Positions 46,836-58,221 of a stretch of DNA of 64,000 nucleotides are shown piece by piece; position 1 is the first letter of the stretch, and the number at the start of each line of letters is the position of its first letter. The stretch is from Chamaecrista fasciculata (Eukaryota > Streptophyta > Magnoliopsida > Fabales > Fabaceae): contig QANZ01043763.1 in NCBI GenBank assembly GCA_003254925.1, forward strand, positions 29,735-93,734. The letters are read 5' to 3'. The position numbers and the translations under genes were made by a program. Under the pieces are notes generated by a model that saw only the letters and a program-made list of their open reading frames with translations, did not search any database and was not told where the DNA came from.

Positions 46836-47569
46836 CACCTTCCAATGTGGCACATGTCCTTTTATATTGGCTCCAAGCTTGCTAGTCAACTTTCTCTTCA
46901 GGCCCTCAATTTCTGGGTCATACAACATTCAATAACAATTAACAAAATAATTTACGGATAATTCCCACGCAGAAATAATTTTTTGTTTTTGGGTTTCTCG
47001 CCAATCCTCTAAGAGCTTTGTTCCCATTAATTAATCCGAAGTAGACTTATGTCGCACATCTAATTATAGTGGGAGAGTCTCCCAACTAGAATAGTTGTAT
47101 TTCCAAGTTTTAGGATCTATAACTTTAACTTAATTAAGCAATACCAAGCTGATTATCATTTAGCTTAATTCTTTGTTGACAAACTACTATTTATATATAG
47201 TTATATACTAATGTTGTCACTTGTCAAGATCAAATTATTTAGATTTAACCAATTCGTTCTACTGTTTAGTTTAGTTTATGATAAATTGTCTGGTTCAGTC
47301 TAGTACAAATAACATTGATATTTGATAATTTGATATATATAGTGGGAATTAGGAAAACTAGGTTAATTACCATTCTCCCCTGGCCTGAGCCGGCCACCTG
47401 GAAGTTTGTAGAATGTGGTTCCCACTGAAAAATAAGAACTTGTACTGAGAAAGATGAATGCGTATAAAAGTAGAGTTATATATAGATGAGACTATATATA
47501 TGAGAATGTAAAGCTAAAATAGGAACACATTACGCATAAGCACTAAGCAATTTCGTATATTAAAAAATT

Positions 47570-48051
47570 GGGAAAAAAATTATACTTTGGTACTCTGTGG
47601 TTTAAAACGTGACACTTTAGTACTCTGAGATTTCCACCATTACCCTGATAATTTTTCTGTTAGTTTTAGACGGAATTTGGCACGTGAGCTCACTAAAACT
47701 CAATTTTATCCAACATTTTGCCACAACGAAGATCAAATGCATGTCTTTTGAAAGTTTTGAATGATTTAATTGTTGGAGCTGAAAAAGTTTTGAGAGGATT
47801 CAAAGCTAGGTTTTGAGAAGCATGCGTTTGATCTTTATTGTTTTGATAAAATATTGGACAAAATTGAGTTTTAATGAGCCTATACGTGCAGTTCACCATG
47901 TCAAATTCCATCCAAAACCAACGGAAAAATTGTTCAGGGTACCAAAAGGATAACAGTGAAGACCTCAGGGTACCAAAGTGTGAAGTTTTAAACCACATGG
48001 TACTAAAGTGAAATGAAGTCAAACCACAGGGTACCAAAGTGCAATTTACCC
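47570..48051. mobile_element. Foldback MITE of the 'GGTACC' family, copy 2
   Basis: It begins GGGAAAAAAATTATACTTTGG and ends CCAAAGTGCAATTTACCC. The flanks are TAAAAAATT and TAAAAACTT (47561-47569, 48052-48060), a 9-bp duplication with one mismatch. The central 200 bp is itself an inverted pair (CAATTTTATCCAACATTTT against AAAATATTGGACAAAATTG). Confidence 0.78.
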
Positions 48052-48166
48052 TAAAAACTTTCTAGCAATAATGAGACCAATTGACAAGGCTGACTCAAAT
48101 ATCATCCAACTAATTACAAATTTTAGCAGCAAATGAGAATAATAAGAAAGAAAATAACACAACATC

Positions 48167-48469
48167 TGTTATAAAATATATGAAATATGAATACTCAAAG
48201 TAGAGAGAAAAGTAGGAGGGGAGAGTGGTTCTTATCATTCAACTCATATCATCAACTTTACATCAACACATAAAGCCTCTATTTATAGGCTAAAGGATCT
48301 ATAAGGGAGATGTACCAACTTAATGTACATAATGAAGGGATGGACTCGTATTGATGTACACAGGAAACTAAAGATGATAAACACGATTACAGAGAAAACT
48401 TCAAACTTCTATACACGGAGAATATCAAAAGTCCATTGTGGATATTCACAAACATTATTATTCATAACA
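48167..48469 (-). repeat. Copia 3' LTR (element A)
   Basis: TG...CA ends (TGTTATGAATAAT to ATTTTATAACA on the minus strand), with the polypurine tract directly outside. It is similar to the LTR at 53028-53426 in the other orientation, including the CCTATAAATA box (minus strand, near 48280). Confidence 0.8.
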
Positions 48470-51350
48470 CTCCCCCTTGAATATTCACAATTTATTGATA
48501 CGCATTACAAGCTGCCTCATTAAAAACCTTGTCAGGAAAACCCAGTGAGACAAAACCATGGTGAAGGGAAAAAGAGTACAGTGCGTATCTCCCCCTCATC
48601 ATAACATCACTAGGGATCTTTTAATTGACACATTCCAATTTGATAAACCAATTTCTCAAATGCTGCAATTGGCAATGCCTCCATAAAAATTTGCTAAATT
48701 ATCACTTGATCGAACTTGTTGAACTTCTATGTCGTCTTGCTATACATGTCAAATTATCTTTATACAATAAGATTGACACATTTCTCAGCAAAAACAAATT
48801 ACACATCTTCTGGATGTGTTGAATTAGTAGTCTCAACTAAACACATTCTTATTTGCCTTATGTATTGTCTCTGAAGATCAGATAATAAACTAGCATCTAC
48901 ATCATCAAGGAATGATGAACTAAATTTATTTAAATAAAATAAACCTTTATCTTTAAAATGTTTTTCATTCATTTTCAATGTCTTTTAATTAATGAAGAAC
49001 TATATCTCGCTAGCAAGTGTACCGAAAAACATTAATCCGCTTATAATATGAAGATATGGTACTACATGATCAAAGAATTTCAACTTCATTTGAGGTTAAA
49101 AGAATATTTTATCACTTCAAATGATTTATCTAACCATCATGGATGCACCCAGTCCATGAACCTTATCTATGTGAAACTATCTTAATACACTTTCTATATA
49201 ATATGAGTAATAATCGCACTATTATAATATGTTTAATCTGTAAGGTGAGACAAAATTTTATCTTTGAAAAATCTTTCTTGCAAAACTATTTCGATCAATA
49301 TTTTACTATGTTTTGAACTCTTCAAGAGTTCTAACAATAATAAATATAGACAGTATTGATTACACATTATGATAACTTTTAAATAATATTTCTTGAGACA
49401 ACTGTATCACATATGTCCAGGTTTTTTTCTCCAAACCCATGTAGGATTTTATTCATCTTTATTGAACAAGACATCTAGCATGCTTCATATAATCCTTCAG
49501 GGATTTACATATTTCATTGTCCAATAAGCCATATGAATGGACTATAACCATAATCATTAGATGCATATCAAGTTTTCATACAATGCCAGACTAATAAAAT
49601 ATTTGAAGAGGATTGCATCCATCTCCAAAGAATATGTCTTTACATAGTCAATGTGAGACATTTGAGTTTGTGGCTTACAACTTTATCCTTTCATTTTCTT
49701 TTACTCAAACTCATTTGTACCCTACTAAATTCACACCTTCAAATATTTGGACATCAAAGCCTTTTATAAACAGCCATATCATATATTCAAAAATAATTGC
49801 ATCCATCACGGGAGTATTAAACTCTTTAAAATAAATTTATAGTCTTTGCATGTCAAAACTTTCAATTTCTCGTTTCTTTTCGCACAAAGACTTACTTATA
49901 TTTAACTGGTTGTACACCATCATGTCTGCGGACTTCAAGTTCAAAAATTTCCACATGTCTTGAGTGAGTTTTACTCATCTTGGATCCTTTCTTTTCAATT
50001 TGGCCAATTTTTATCATCGACACTCTTCGAAGAATTGTTATTCATGATCCTCAATGTTTTATAATTTGTAATTTGTAGCGCTACATTTAATGTAAATACT
50101 TTGTCGACAATATCTTCATGTCGGTTCCATACTTTGGCAATAATAAACATATTGAGATCTCATTATTTTCTTCACTTTCAGGTACCTGAATCTCTTCTGG
50201 AGATTTTTCATTTATTATGCCTTCATATATTTCCTCGATTAGACCATCTTTTTCATATGCTCCTTTTATTTTCGAGGACTCATATCTCTGGAACCGATTA
50301 GTCCCTTCAGGGACCTTAATATATATTAGAGCATTTCTAGCTAGAATATCTGACTTTGTCATTTCTATGGGTCAGTAAATGCATTTTGCAATTTATTTGC
50401 AATATTCTTCAGTTCACATGAGGATCAAATTAATGTAATAACCATGCATTCCTTGTAATTTATCTTTACAGCTATTTTCTTTCTCCCGCTAATGCTGAAA
50501 AATTAATTTCATTGACAAATCATGTCATGAATTATCTCCCTTCAGGAGTTTAAGACATTTAATAATTGAGCGGGATCCATACCCAACTGATATGCTCAAT
50601 TTTCATTGGGGCCTATTCTGATTCACATGGTGGAGCAATATAAATCCAGCACCCAAATTATTTTTAAATGAAATATTCAGCTCCTGACCCAAAGCCAATA
50701 GCATATGGGAGAATTTACGATACGTTGTTAGTTTAATGCGTACAAGCGCTGCATCATATAAATTGATATGTTCTCATTAGGAATTTAATTATTCAACAAG
50801 ACCATTTACCGTGTGAACATAAACAACATGATGTACCACATTTATCCCAACTAGCATATAATAGCCCTTTAAAACTAAGGATATAAATTTACTAGCATTA
50901 TAAAATGTTCTTAATGGAATAATCCAAAATTTGAGCTCAATATTTTTTATTTGAACAAAGTGGATCGACATGTCCACAAGGTGGCACTTTAGGTCCACAA
51001 TTTTTCTATGAACGCGTTCAAAAATTCCAAGGGATCAAATCCCAACTTTTGCTGGTAATGGTCTTAAAACCAATTTTCTTTGAGAACGTGCAGCATAAGA
51101 ACTCATTATATACAATAAACCTTTGTTTCTTTAATAGATATTAATTTGAGTTCGCATTATTCATGAACCGAGATGGTCTAACCGGTCATACAAAATTATA
51201 AACGTATTCTTTAGATTAATGAACTTCTAGTTCATTACTCCTTTAAATTAATGAACCTCTAGTTCATTACAACATATGTTTTAATTGTACTAATATAAAT
51301 ATAGTACAAATTGGAGGGCTCTTCTGGAGCATATGATCACATGTCCGATA
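48167..51350 (-). mobile_element. Decayed Ty1/copia element A, 3' part with LTR
   Basis: On the minus strand the order is integrase remnant (50998-50789: LVGINVVHHVVYVHTVNGLVE), the connecting region before reverse transcriptase (50362-50087: GLIEEIYEGIINEKSPEEIQ, VPESEENNEISI), RNase H remnants (LYKDNLTCIA near 48770; the CQLKDP end near 48620), a polypurine tract (48470-48478, AAGGGGGAG on the minus strand) and the 3' LTR (48469-48167, TGTTATGAATAAT...TTATAACA). Stops and frameshifts are frequent and most of the reverse transcriptase is deleted. The 5' LTR and gag are not found; the left limit of 51350 is approximate. Confidence 0.75.
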
Positions 51351-51359
51351 TTATATTTA

Positions 51360-51620
51360 CTATTTTCTCTGTAACATTTTTCTTTCCTTCAGAAAAGCTT
51401 GATATAATTCAACACGATATTTGATCGTATGACATACAATATGATGGATACATGATTTATATTCAAACAATAAATCATATAAAGATAGATGAAAATGATG
51501 AAAGAAATAAATGAATACATTATTTACATATAAACTATTAAAAAAAATGAACAATGGATAATAGAATATATATATATATTAATCTCTTTTATATTGAATA
51601 TATATATATATATATTCTAA
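51360..51620. other. AT-rich spacer between the inverted Copia copies
   Basis: It holds two (TA)n runs (51571-51582, 51599-51615). No coding sense was recognised. Confidence 0.5.
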
Positions 51621-51624
51621 GGAG

Positions 51625-53027
51625 TTTAATTCTCCCGTGGTAGATGCAATTATTTTGAATATATGATCTGGCCGTTTATAAGAGGCTATGATGTCCAAAT
51701 ATTTGAAAGTGTAAAGTTAGTGGGGTACAAATGAGTTTATGAGTAAAATCGAAATGAAAATGAAAAGCTAAAGTCGTAAGATATAAACTCAAAGGTCTCA
51801 CATTGAATATGTAAAGACATATTCTCTGGAGATGGATGCAATCCCGAAGATGGATGCAACCCTCCTTCAAATATTTTAGTAGTCTGGTATTGTATGAAAA
51901 ACTTGATATGCATCTAATGATTATGGTTATAGTCCATTCATATGGCTTATTGGACAATGAATTTTTTATAAAAATCCCTGAAGGATTATAAGAAGCATGC
52001 CAGATGTCTTGTTTAATAAAGATGAATAAAATCCTACATGGGTTTGAAACAACCTGGACATATGTGGTATAGTTGTCTCAAGAAATATTATTTAAAAGAT
52101 ATCAAACTGTGTATATTTATTATTGTTGGAACTCCTGAATAGTTCAAAACATAGTAAAATATTGATAGTTTTGCAAGAAGGATTTGCAAAGATAAAATTT
52201 TGTCTCATCTTACATATGAAGCATATTATAATAGTGAGGTTATTACTCATATTATTTACAAAGTGTATTAAGATAGTTTCACATGAATAAAGTTCATGGA
52301 CTTGGTGCAACCATGATGGTTAGATAATCATTTGAAGTGATAAAGTATCCTTTTAACCTCAAATGAAAATGAAATTCTTTGGTCCTCTAATATCATATCT
52401 TCATATTATAAGCGGATTAATGTTTACGGTACACTTGCTAGCGAGATATAATTCTTCATTAATCAAAAGACATTGACAAGAATGAAAAATATTTTAAAGA
52501 TAAAGGTTTATTTTATTTAAATAAATTTATTTCACCATTCCTTGATGATGTAGATGCTAGCTGATTATCTGATTTTCAGAGACAATGCATAAGGCAAATC
52601 AAGAATGTGTTTAGTTGAGACTACTAATTCAACACATCCAGAAGATGTGTAATTTGTTTTTGCAGAGAAATGTGTCAACCTTATTGTATGAAGATAATAT
52701 GACATGTATACTTCAGCTAAAAGAGAATTTAGCAGATTTACTCGTGATATCCAAAGCAAGACGACATAGATGTTCAACAAGTTCGGTCAGGTGATAATTT
52801 AGCAAATTTATTTATGGAGGCATTGCTAATTGCGGCATTTGAGAAATTTGTTTATCAAATTGGAATGCGTCAATTAAAAAACCCTTAGTGATGTTATGAT
52901 GAGGGGGAAATACGTGCTGTACTCTTTTTCCCTTCGCCATGGTTTTGTCCCACTGGGTTTCCTTACAAGGTTTTTAATGAGGCAACTTGTAATGCGTATC
53001 AATAAATTGTGAATATTCAAGGGGGAG
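51625..53027 (+). mobile_element. Decayed Copia fragment B, inverted copy of 48470-49845
   Basis: It reads as the reverse complement of 49845-48470: CTCCCGTGGTAGATGCAATT here matches CTCCCGTGATGGATGCAATT there, TCCAAATATTTGAA is shared, and so is the ending CCATGGTTTTGTC...TTCAAGGGGGAG. It is the reverse transcriptase/RNase H end of the element without open coding sense, ending in a polypurine tract (53018-53027) before the LTR. Confidence 0.78.
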
Positions 53028-53426
53028 TGTTATGAATAATAATGGTTGTGAATATCCACAATGGACTTTTGATATTCTCCGTGTATAGAAGTTTGAAGTT
53101 TTCTCTGTAATCGTGTTTATCATCTTTAGTTTCCCGTGTACATTAATATGGGTCTATCCTTTCAGTATTTGTATTGAATTAGGCACATCCCCCCTTTCAT
53201 ATCCTTTAGCCTATAAATAAAGGCTTTAGGTATTGATGTAAAGTGGATGATATCAGTTGAATGAAAGAATCACTCTCTCCTCCTAATTTTCTCTCTATCT
53301 TGAATATCCTTATTTGTTATATTTTATAACATGTAATGTGGATGATATCAGTTGAATGAAAGAATCACTCTCTCCTCCTAATGTTCTCTCTATTTTGAAT
53401 ACCCTTGTTTGTTATATTTGATAACA
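53028..53426 (+). repeat. Copia LTR (shared by fragments B and C)
   Basis: It starts TGTTATGAATAATAATGG and ends ATATTTGATAACA, with a CCTATAAATAAAGG box near 53210. It is followed by CGTTATCAGCACGAACC, the usual context of the primer-binding site in this Copia type. A 92-bp block near its 3' end (GTGGATGATATCAGTTGAAT...) is duplicated in tandem. A polypurine tract before it and a primer-binding site after it mean one LTR serves two element bodies. Confidence 0.8.
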
Positions 53427-53994
53427 CGTTATCAGCACGAACCTCTACCGGTTTGAGCTTTTAGCATCTGTGCACATGTCTACTCATTCAAGGCTTTTGG
53501 CATCTGTTCATGGGTCTCTATCCATTTGAGTTCAAGGTAACTGAACATGAGCCTTTACCAGTGAGTTTTTGGTAACTAAGTACGAATCTCTTCTGAATTC
53601 AATTTTGGATAATTAAATAGGTAAGTTAATTATCTTTCAAGTTTTTTTTTTGGTCAAGAAACTTTTATCATTATTGTAATAGGTAAGAAACTTTTATGCT
53701 GGATTGTTTATCATTATTGTAATATATTTTATAAGTTTATTATTGTGGTCATCTTCTTACGATTTGAAATGTTTCGTATAGCCTAAAACTACATATGATT
53801 AAGTTTTCATATGATTAAATAAAAGTTACTAAGTCACATGTAATTGCAGTTTCATATGTTTAATGAGATGGCTTGAAGACATATCATGTTTTGATTCAAC
53901 CTTATTGAATCAATTATTGTATTCTTGTCAAAGATTAGTGCATTGAAAGGTCATTGCACATGTTGATAATTTATCAAGTGCAATAGTTTGGTTA

Positions 53995-54260
53995 TTTGGC
54001 TATTGAAGCTGTATAATATCACCATTGACGGCTAATAGACTTTGGCTATTGAAACTGTCTAATATTAGTCTCGAAGGCTAATAAACTTTGGCTATTGAAG
54101 CTGTATAATATCAGCCCCGAAGGCTTAGACCTTGGCTATTGAAGCTGTCTTATATCAGGCCTAAAAGCTCATAGTTTGACTATTGAAATTATCTTATAAT
54201 GCCTTGAAGGCAATAATTTGGCTATTGAAGCTGTGTTATATCAGCCATGAAGGCTAATAG
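53995..54260 (+). repeat. Minisatellite, six units of about 45 bp (first copy)
   Basis: The units follow TTTGGCTATTGAAGCTGT, (A/C)TAATATCAG, CC..GAAGGCTAATA. They end with a palindromic CCTTGAAGG-like phrase. Confidence 0.8.
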
Positions 54261-54913
54261 TCAAATAGAAATTAATAACCTTCAAGGCGAACCTTGAAGG
54301 CAAATAGAAATATAGTTTGACCAATTGCTGATAGCAATTACGGTGTTTGTTAAACAAATATATTTGTCAATAGTCCTGAAGACTAACATTAATCTAAATA
54401 TTTGATTGACCTGAAGGCCTATATCAAATTAAATGTTTTTATTTTAGATGTGGATTGATTGATGAATTTTTAAGATATGTTATGTTATCACAATTAATCT
54501 TGTGAAGTGTCTGATATATCAAAATTATTGAGATTGAGTCTCTGTAGAGACGGTGTTTGATATATTGATACTGCGTCTTCAGAAGAGACGAGAGTGACAA
54601 TATGTCAATTATTAAATGAGACTTTCATTGATTTATTTTGGCAAGTGAACCTGAAGTTCACATTACATTTATTCTGGTAATGATTAATTTTCTCTCAAAG
54701 AAAGAGAATTGAAAAATCTCACAAAGATACTCTGGAAGAGTAATAATATATACTCTAGAAGAGTGAGATTCTCATATTAATAAGATTATATTTCTTGACG
54801 TAACCCTGTAGCGGTTTGGAATTTGGATACTATTAAAGTATGACATCGATAAACTCAAGGAAAATTTGAGTATATAATATGAATAAGTTCTTACATCTTC
54901 TTATCTCAATGAA

Positions 54914-55015
54914 TATGAGATAGTTCCTGAAGAACTAAATATGATATGGTTCCTGAAGAACTGAATATGAGATAGTTCCTGAAGAACCAAATATGAGATT
55001 GTTCTCGAAGAACTA
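54914..55015 (+). repeat. Tandem repeat, four units of about 26 bp
   Basis: Unit ATATGAGATAGTTCCTGAAG plus AACTAA. Each unit contains the imperfect palindrome GTTCCTGAAGAAC. Confidence 0.8.
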
Positions 55016-55509
55016 ATTCCTTTTATTTAATTTATTAATCTCTTTTATTTCTTTGGCATCTGTTCATGAGTCTCTATCCATTTGAGTTCTAGGTAACTGA
55101 ACATGAGCCTTTACCGGTGAGTTTTTGGTAACTAAGTACGAATCTCTTCTGATTTCAATTTTGGCTAATTAAAGAGGTAAGTTAATTATCTTTCAAGCTT
55201 TCGTGTTCGATTACTAAAGGTAAGAAACTTGTATACTATATTGTTTATCATTATCATAATATATTTTATAAGTTTATTATTATGGTCGTCTTCTTACAAT
55301 TTGGAAAGGTTTCGTATAGCCTGAAACTTCATATGATTAAGTTTTCATATGATTAAATAAAAGTGACTAAGTGACATATAATTGCAGTTTCATATGATTA
55401 AGTAAATGGTTTGAAGCCATATTCTGTTTTGATTCAACTTTGCCAAAGATTAGTGCATTGAAAGGTTATTGCACATGTTGATAATTTATCAAGGACGATA
55501 GTTTGGTTC

Positions 55510-55775
55510 TTTGGCTATTGAAGCTGTATAATATCACCCTTAACGGCTAATAGACTTTGGCTATTGAAACTATCTAATATCAGCCTCGAAAGGTAATAAA
55601 CTTTGGCTATTGAAGCTGTATAATATCAGCTCCGAAGGCTTAGACTTTGGCTATTAAAGTTGTCTTATATCAGGCCTAAAAGCTAATAGTTTGACTCTTG
55701 AAATGATCTTATAATGCCTTGAAGGCAATAATTTGGCTATTAAAGCTGTGTTATATCAGACATGAAGACTAATAG
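55510..55775 (+). repeat. Minisatellite, six units of about 45 bp (second copy)
   Basis: Same units in the same order as 53995-54260, with scattered differences, carried along by the 1.56-kb duplication. Confidence 0.8.
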
Positions 55776-56035
55776 TCAAATATAAATTAATAACCTTGAA
55801 GGCAAATAGAAATATATTTTGACCAATTGCTAATAGCAATTATGGTGTTGTTAAAAAAATATTTGTTAGTAGTCTTGAAGACTAACATCAATCTAAATAT
55901 TTGATGGACCTGAAGGCCTATATCAAAATAAACATTTTATTTTAGATGGGATTGATTGATGTATTTTTAGATTTGATATGTGATCACAATTTATCTTGTG
56001 AGCTGTTTGATATGTAAAAAGAATTATTGAGATAG

Positions 56036-56155
56036 AAGGGAGATGTACCAACTTAATGTACATAATGAAGGGATGGACTCATATTGATGTACACATGAAA
56101 CTAAAGATGATAAACACGATTATAGAGAAAAATTCAAACTTCTATACACGGAGAA
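56036..56155 (-). repeat. Inverted fragment of the Copia LTR
   Basis: GGGAGATGTACCAACTTAATG to TTCTATACACGGAGAAT matches 48304-48421, so it is a piece of LTR in the minus orientation, joined to the end of the duplicated internal region. Confidence 0.78.
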
Positions 56156-56330
56156 TAGAGCCGTCAAAGTGGGCCAACCTGACTCACATGGGTTGGCCCA
56201 CCACGGGTTGCGGGTTATACGGGTTAGCTCACCCGGGCTAGAATATGTGGTGAGCCAGGATTTCGCCAACCCGGCTCACTAGCTTGGTGAGCTGGGTTGG
56301 CTCACGTAACCCACTAAATTTTTTTTTTGC
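56154..56330 (+). mobile_element. hAT-like transposon end
   Basis: TAGAGCCGTCAAAGTGGGCC followed by repeated GGGTTGGC/CAACCCG/GTGAGC phrases resembles the GC-rich ends of plant hAT elements (TAG(A/G)GC.GTCAAA). The tract after it is AT-rich up to about 56880. No opposite terminus was found, so the element is truncated or the call is wrong. Confidence 0.45.
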
Positions 56331-56960
56331 ATCATACTTTAAAGTATATTTTATTTTTGCAACATGTCATTTTTTTTGTACATAATACATTATAATTTAT
56401 ATATTATAACAGTATAATTTTTTGTACATAATACATTAAAATTTGTACAAATAATGAATTGAATTTTATAATTGAAAGTTATATTTTCCATGTGTTCAAT
56501 TCTTTATTGTAATTACTCTTTTTTCATTTCTGTAAATATTTGGACAGTTGTAGGTTGTTATAGTTAGTTTGTTAGCATTGTATTCTGTGCATTCATACAA
56601 CTGGTTGTATATATATTCTGTTTTAAGCAAGCAATAATAGAATCATCCATTTTGCAATTATTTCTACTTTCGTGCAATCTTTAAAAATTAATTTATTCCC
56701 TAATGGTAAAAAAGTAATATTGCTGTCATAAAAAGAATGTTAAAAATTAGAACATCATTTTAGAAATTAAAAAATTAATATTTTGAACGACTGTCATATT
56801 CTTATTTAAAAAAATATTAATTACTATAATCTTATATAACTCATTTCTCAATCGAACCAGATTCATGATTCATCCAGTGTCCATTGACAATGGAAAAAGT
56901 CTTCAGTTTTTTTCTTTTAAATAGGAATGGAAAGAAAGTCTTCAGTTTTGCAAATACCAC
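56330..56960. other. AT-rich spacer downstream of the transporter exons
   Basis: It contains the presumed 3' UTR of the transporter gene (minus strand). No other feature was recognised. Confidence 0.4.
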
Positions 56961-56965
56961 TAGCA

Positions 56966-57887
56966 CTAGGCCTCATGATCTGCTTGAGCACGCTGAATTT
57001 GAATCTCATGGGCACGTGCTGAGGGAACGTAGATTGCACTTAACAGTGAGCTGTGGGTGCGACCATAGAATACATAAATCAATAGTCCTATCAATAACCA
57101 TCCTGAAACTTGAATCCACGTAGAAGCCCTGTGTTCATCAGACACAACAAATGTTAACATTTCTCTTTGTCATATTGTTCATCATAACACATCAAATGAG
57201 AAAGAAAGCTTTAATTGTCCATACATAGCACTCACTCAAGATCAACTAATAAGTAGGTGTTTATAAGAATGCAGGCAGCAGGTAAGAATGGAACAAATGG
57301 GCACACAAAACCTGAAATACCAACATCAAATCATTAAGATGTACCCAAACCATTCTTATAATCCCATGAAATCATCATCGTGTTATAAGGAGGTTTAATT
57401 TCAATTATAATCTACAAATACCTCCTGTGTGTCCAAAGCTGTGCCTCGCATCATCTTGATCTATAAAGGCTAGCACAATTGTACTACAGCAAAGAAGAAG
57501 GCCACCAAGCCCACATAACGTGAAGCGCAGAATTCTGGTAAAATTACCAAATCGGCACCAAGTTAAAAAAGAATAAAGCAACTTTGATGAAAAAGGAGAG
57601 ACATCTAAATTGCTGACAGAAAAGAACCACGTTTGTAATGTGAATGAATGTGAATGCAATAAGATGGTAAATTTATTGTTGCATCATTTTAACCTTTAGA
57701 GATTTCATGAAAAGAATACCAGAAAGACATCAAGTGCTTGCTTCAGAACTAGTCAGAAAGTTCTCAAAATTGACTGACCTGGAAGACCTTTCAGCTGAAG
57801 CTGCGCTTGCAAGGATAAAAATCCTTATACATAGAAGGGATATGCTCCATGCAGCGAGTTTCCGCCTACCTTGCTCATTCTTCTCAT
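56966..57887 (-). CDS. Cationic amino acid transporter (CAT family), last four exons only
   Basis: Exons (minus strand) are 57887-57788, 57534-57422, 57311-57236 and 57128-56966. All boundaries are GT-AG and phases agree, giving about 150 residues without a stop until TAA at 56966. Blocks are RRKLAAWSISLLCI, ILRFTLCGLGGLLLCCSTIV, AFIDQDDARHSFGHTGG, FVCPFVPFLPAACILINTYL and STWIQVSGWLLIGLLIYVFY then GRTHSSLLSAIYVPS. This is the C-terminal membrane part of plant CAT proteins (APC superfamily), closest by eye to the tonoplast CAT2/3/4 group, which move basic amino acids across membranes. About three quarters of the usual ~600-residue protein is missing: an LTR starts at 58222 and no upstream exon was found to the window end. 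The clean frame suggests recent truncation, or that the 5' exons lie beyond the window. Confidence 0.85.
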
Positions 57888-58221
57888 CTGCCCAAGTAAT
57901 TGTATGGGTCCTCAACAACAAATTATAGAGAGCAGAGTAGCAGACATATATTCTTAAACTTCTACAGAGAAAATGTGCTTTACTACGTGCATGCACATGT
58001 TTTCTGTCAACTATCTCTTCACAAAAAGGATTGCTTGGCATTCAGTGCCCACAAACATCATAATTTACCAAATATTTTCTCTATGAGGGGGGAAATTCAA
58101 AGCAGAAACAGGTCTTTGATCATTGATTTAGAGTTCACTCCTTTCACTTATTACAATGGACATTATATCAAAACTACACGTATAATATACTTTAAATCTT
58201 TATGCAAATTGACCTAATACT

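Larger units (their letters stand above)
45171..47424 (-). pseudogene. Broken CFIm25 (NUDT21-like pre-mRNA cleavage factor) gene
   Basis: Five pieces lie in order on the minus strand. 47424-47371: GTTFYKLPGGRLRPGEN. 46912-46839: EIEGLKRKLTSKLGANIKGH then VPHWK. 46245-46204: YFYPYCPPLISEPK. 45556-45449: LFIVHLNEKDYFEMP and LLVVLLFELYNNTE. 45311-45171: IYGPMLSCIPHHLSRFHF. These match the C-terminal half of the plant CFIm 25-kDa subunit, a Nudix-fold protein that binds UGUA and guides poly(A) site choice. Several GT-AG sites are still good and phases agree between the first two pieces. The GECV..WWRP exon start is missing, conserved residues are changed (MYPYCPPH is YFYPYCPPL), the last exon reads through its normal end, and 5' exons are absent. 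It is a decaying partial copy, with a foldback element (45665-46185) in one intron. Confidence 0.82.
53427..56035 (+). mobile_element. Copia 5' untranslated/internal region C, tandemly duplicated
   Basis: Sequence from 53496 is repeated from 55052 at an offset near 1556 bp (GGCATCTGTTCATG, TTGGTAACTAAGTACGAATC, then the 45-bp minisatellite, and so on). The second copy stops at 56035, after the segment corresponding to about 54480. No LTR separates the copies, so it is an internal tandem duplication. No gag reading frame was recognised. Confidence 0.7.

Noticed and set aside
47693-48037. 114-codon minus-strand open frame
   Set aside because: It spans the palindromic centre and arm of the 'GGTACC' MITE copy 2.
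53995-54260. CRISPR-like array
   Set aside because: These are contiguous diverged 45-bp units without unique spacers, in plant DNA; it is a minisatellite in a Copia element.
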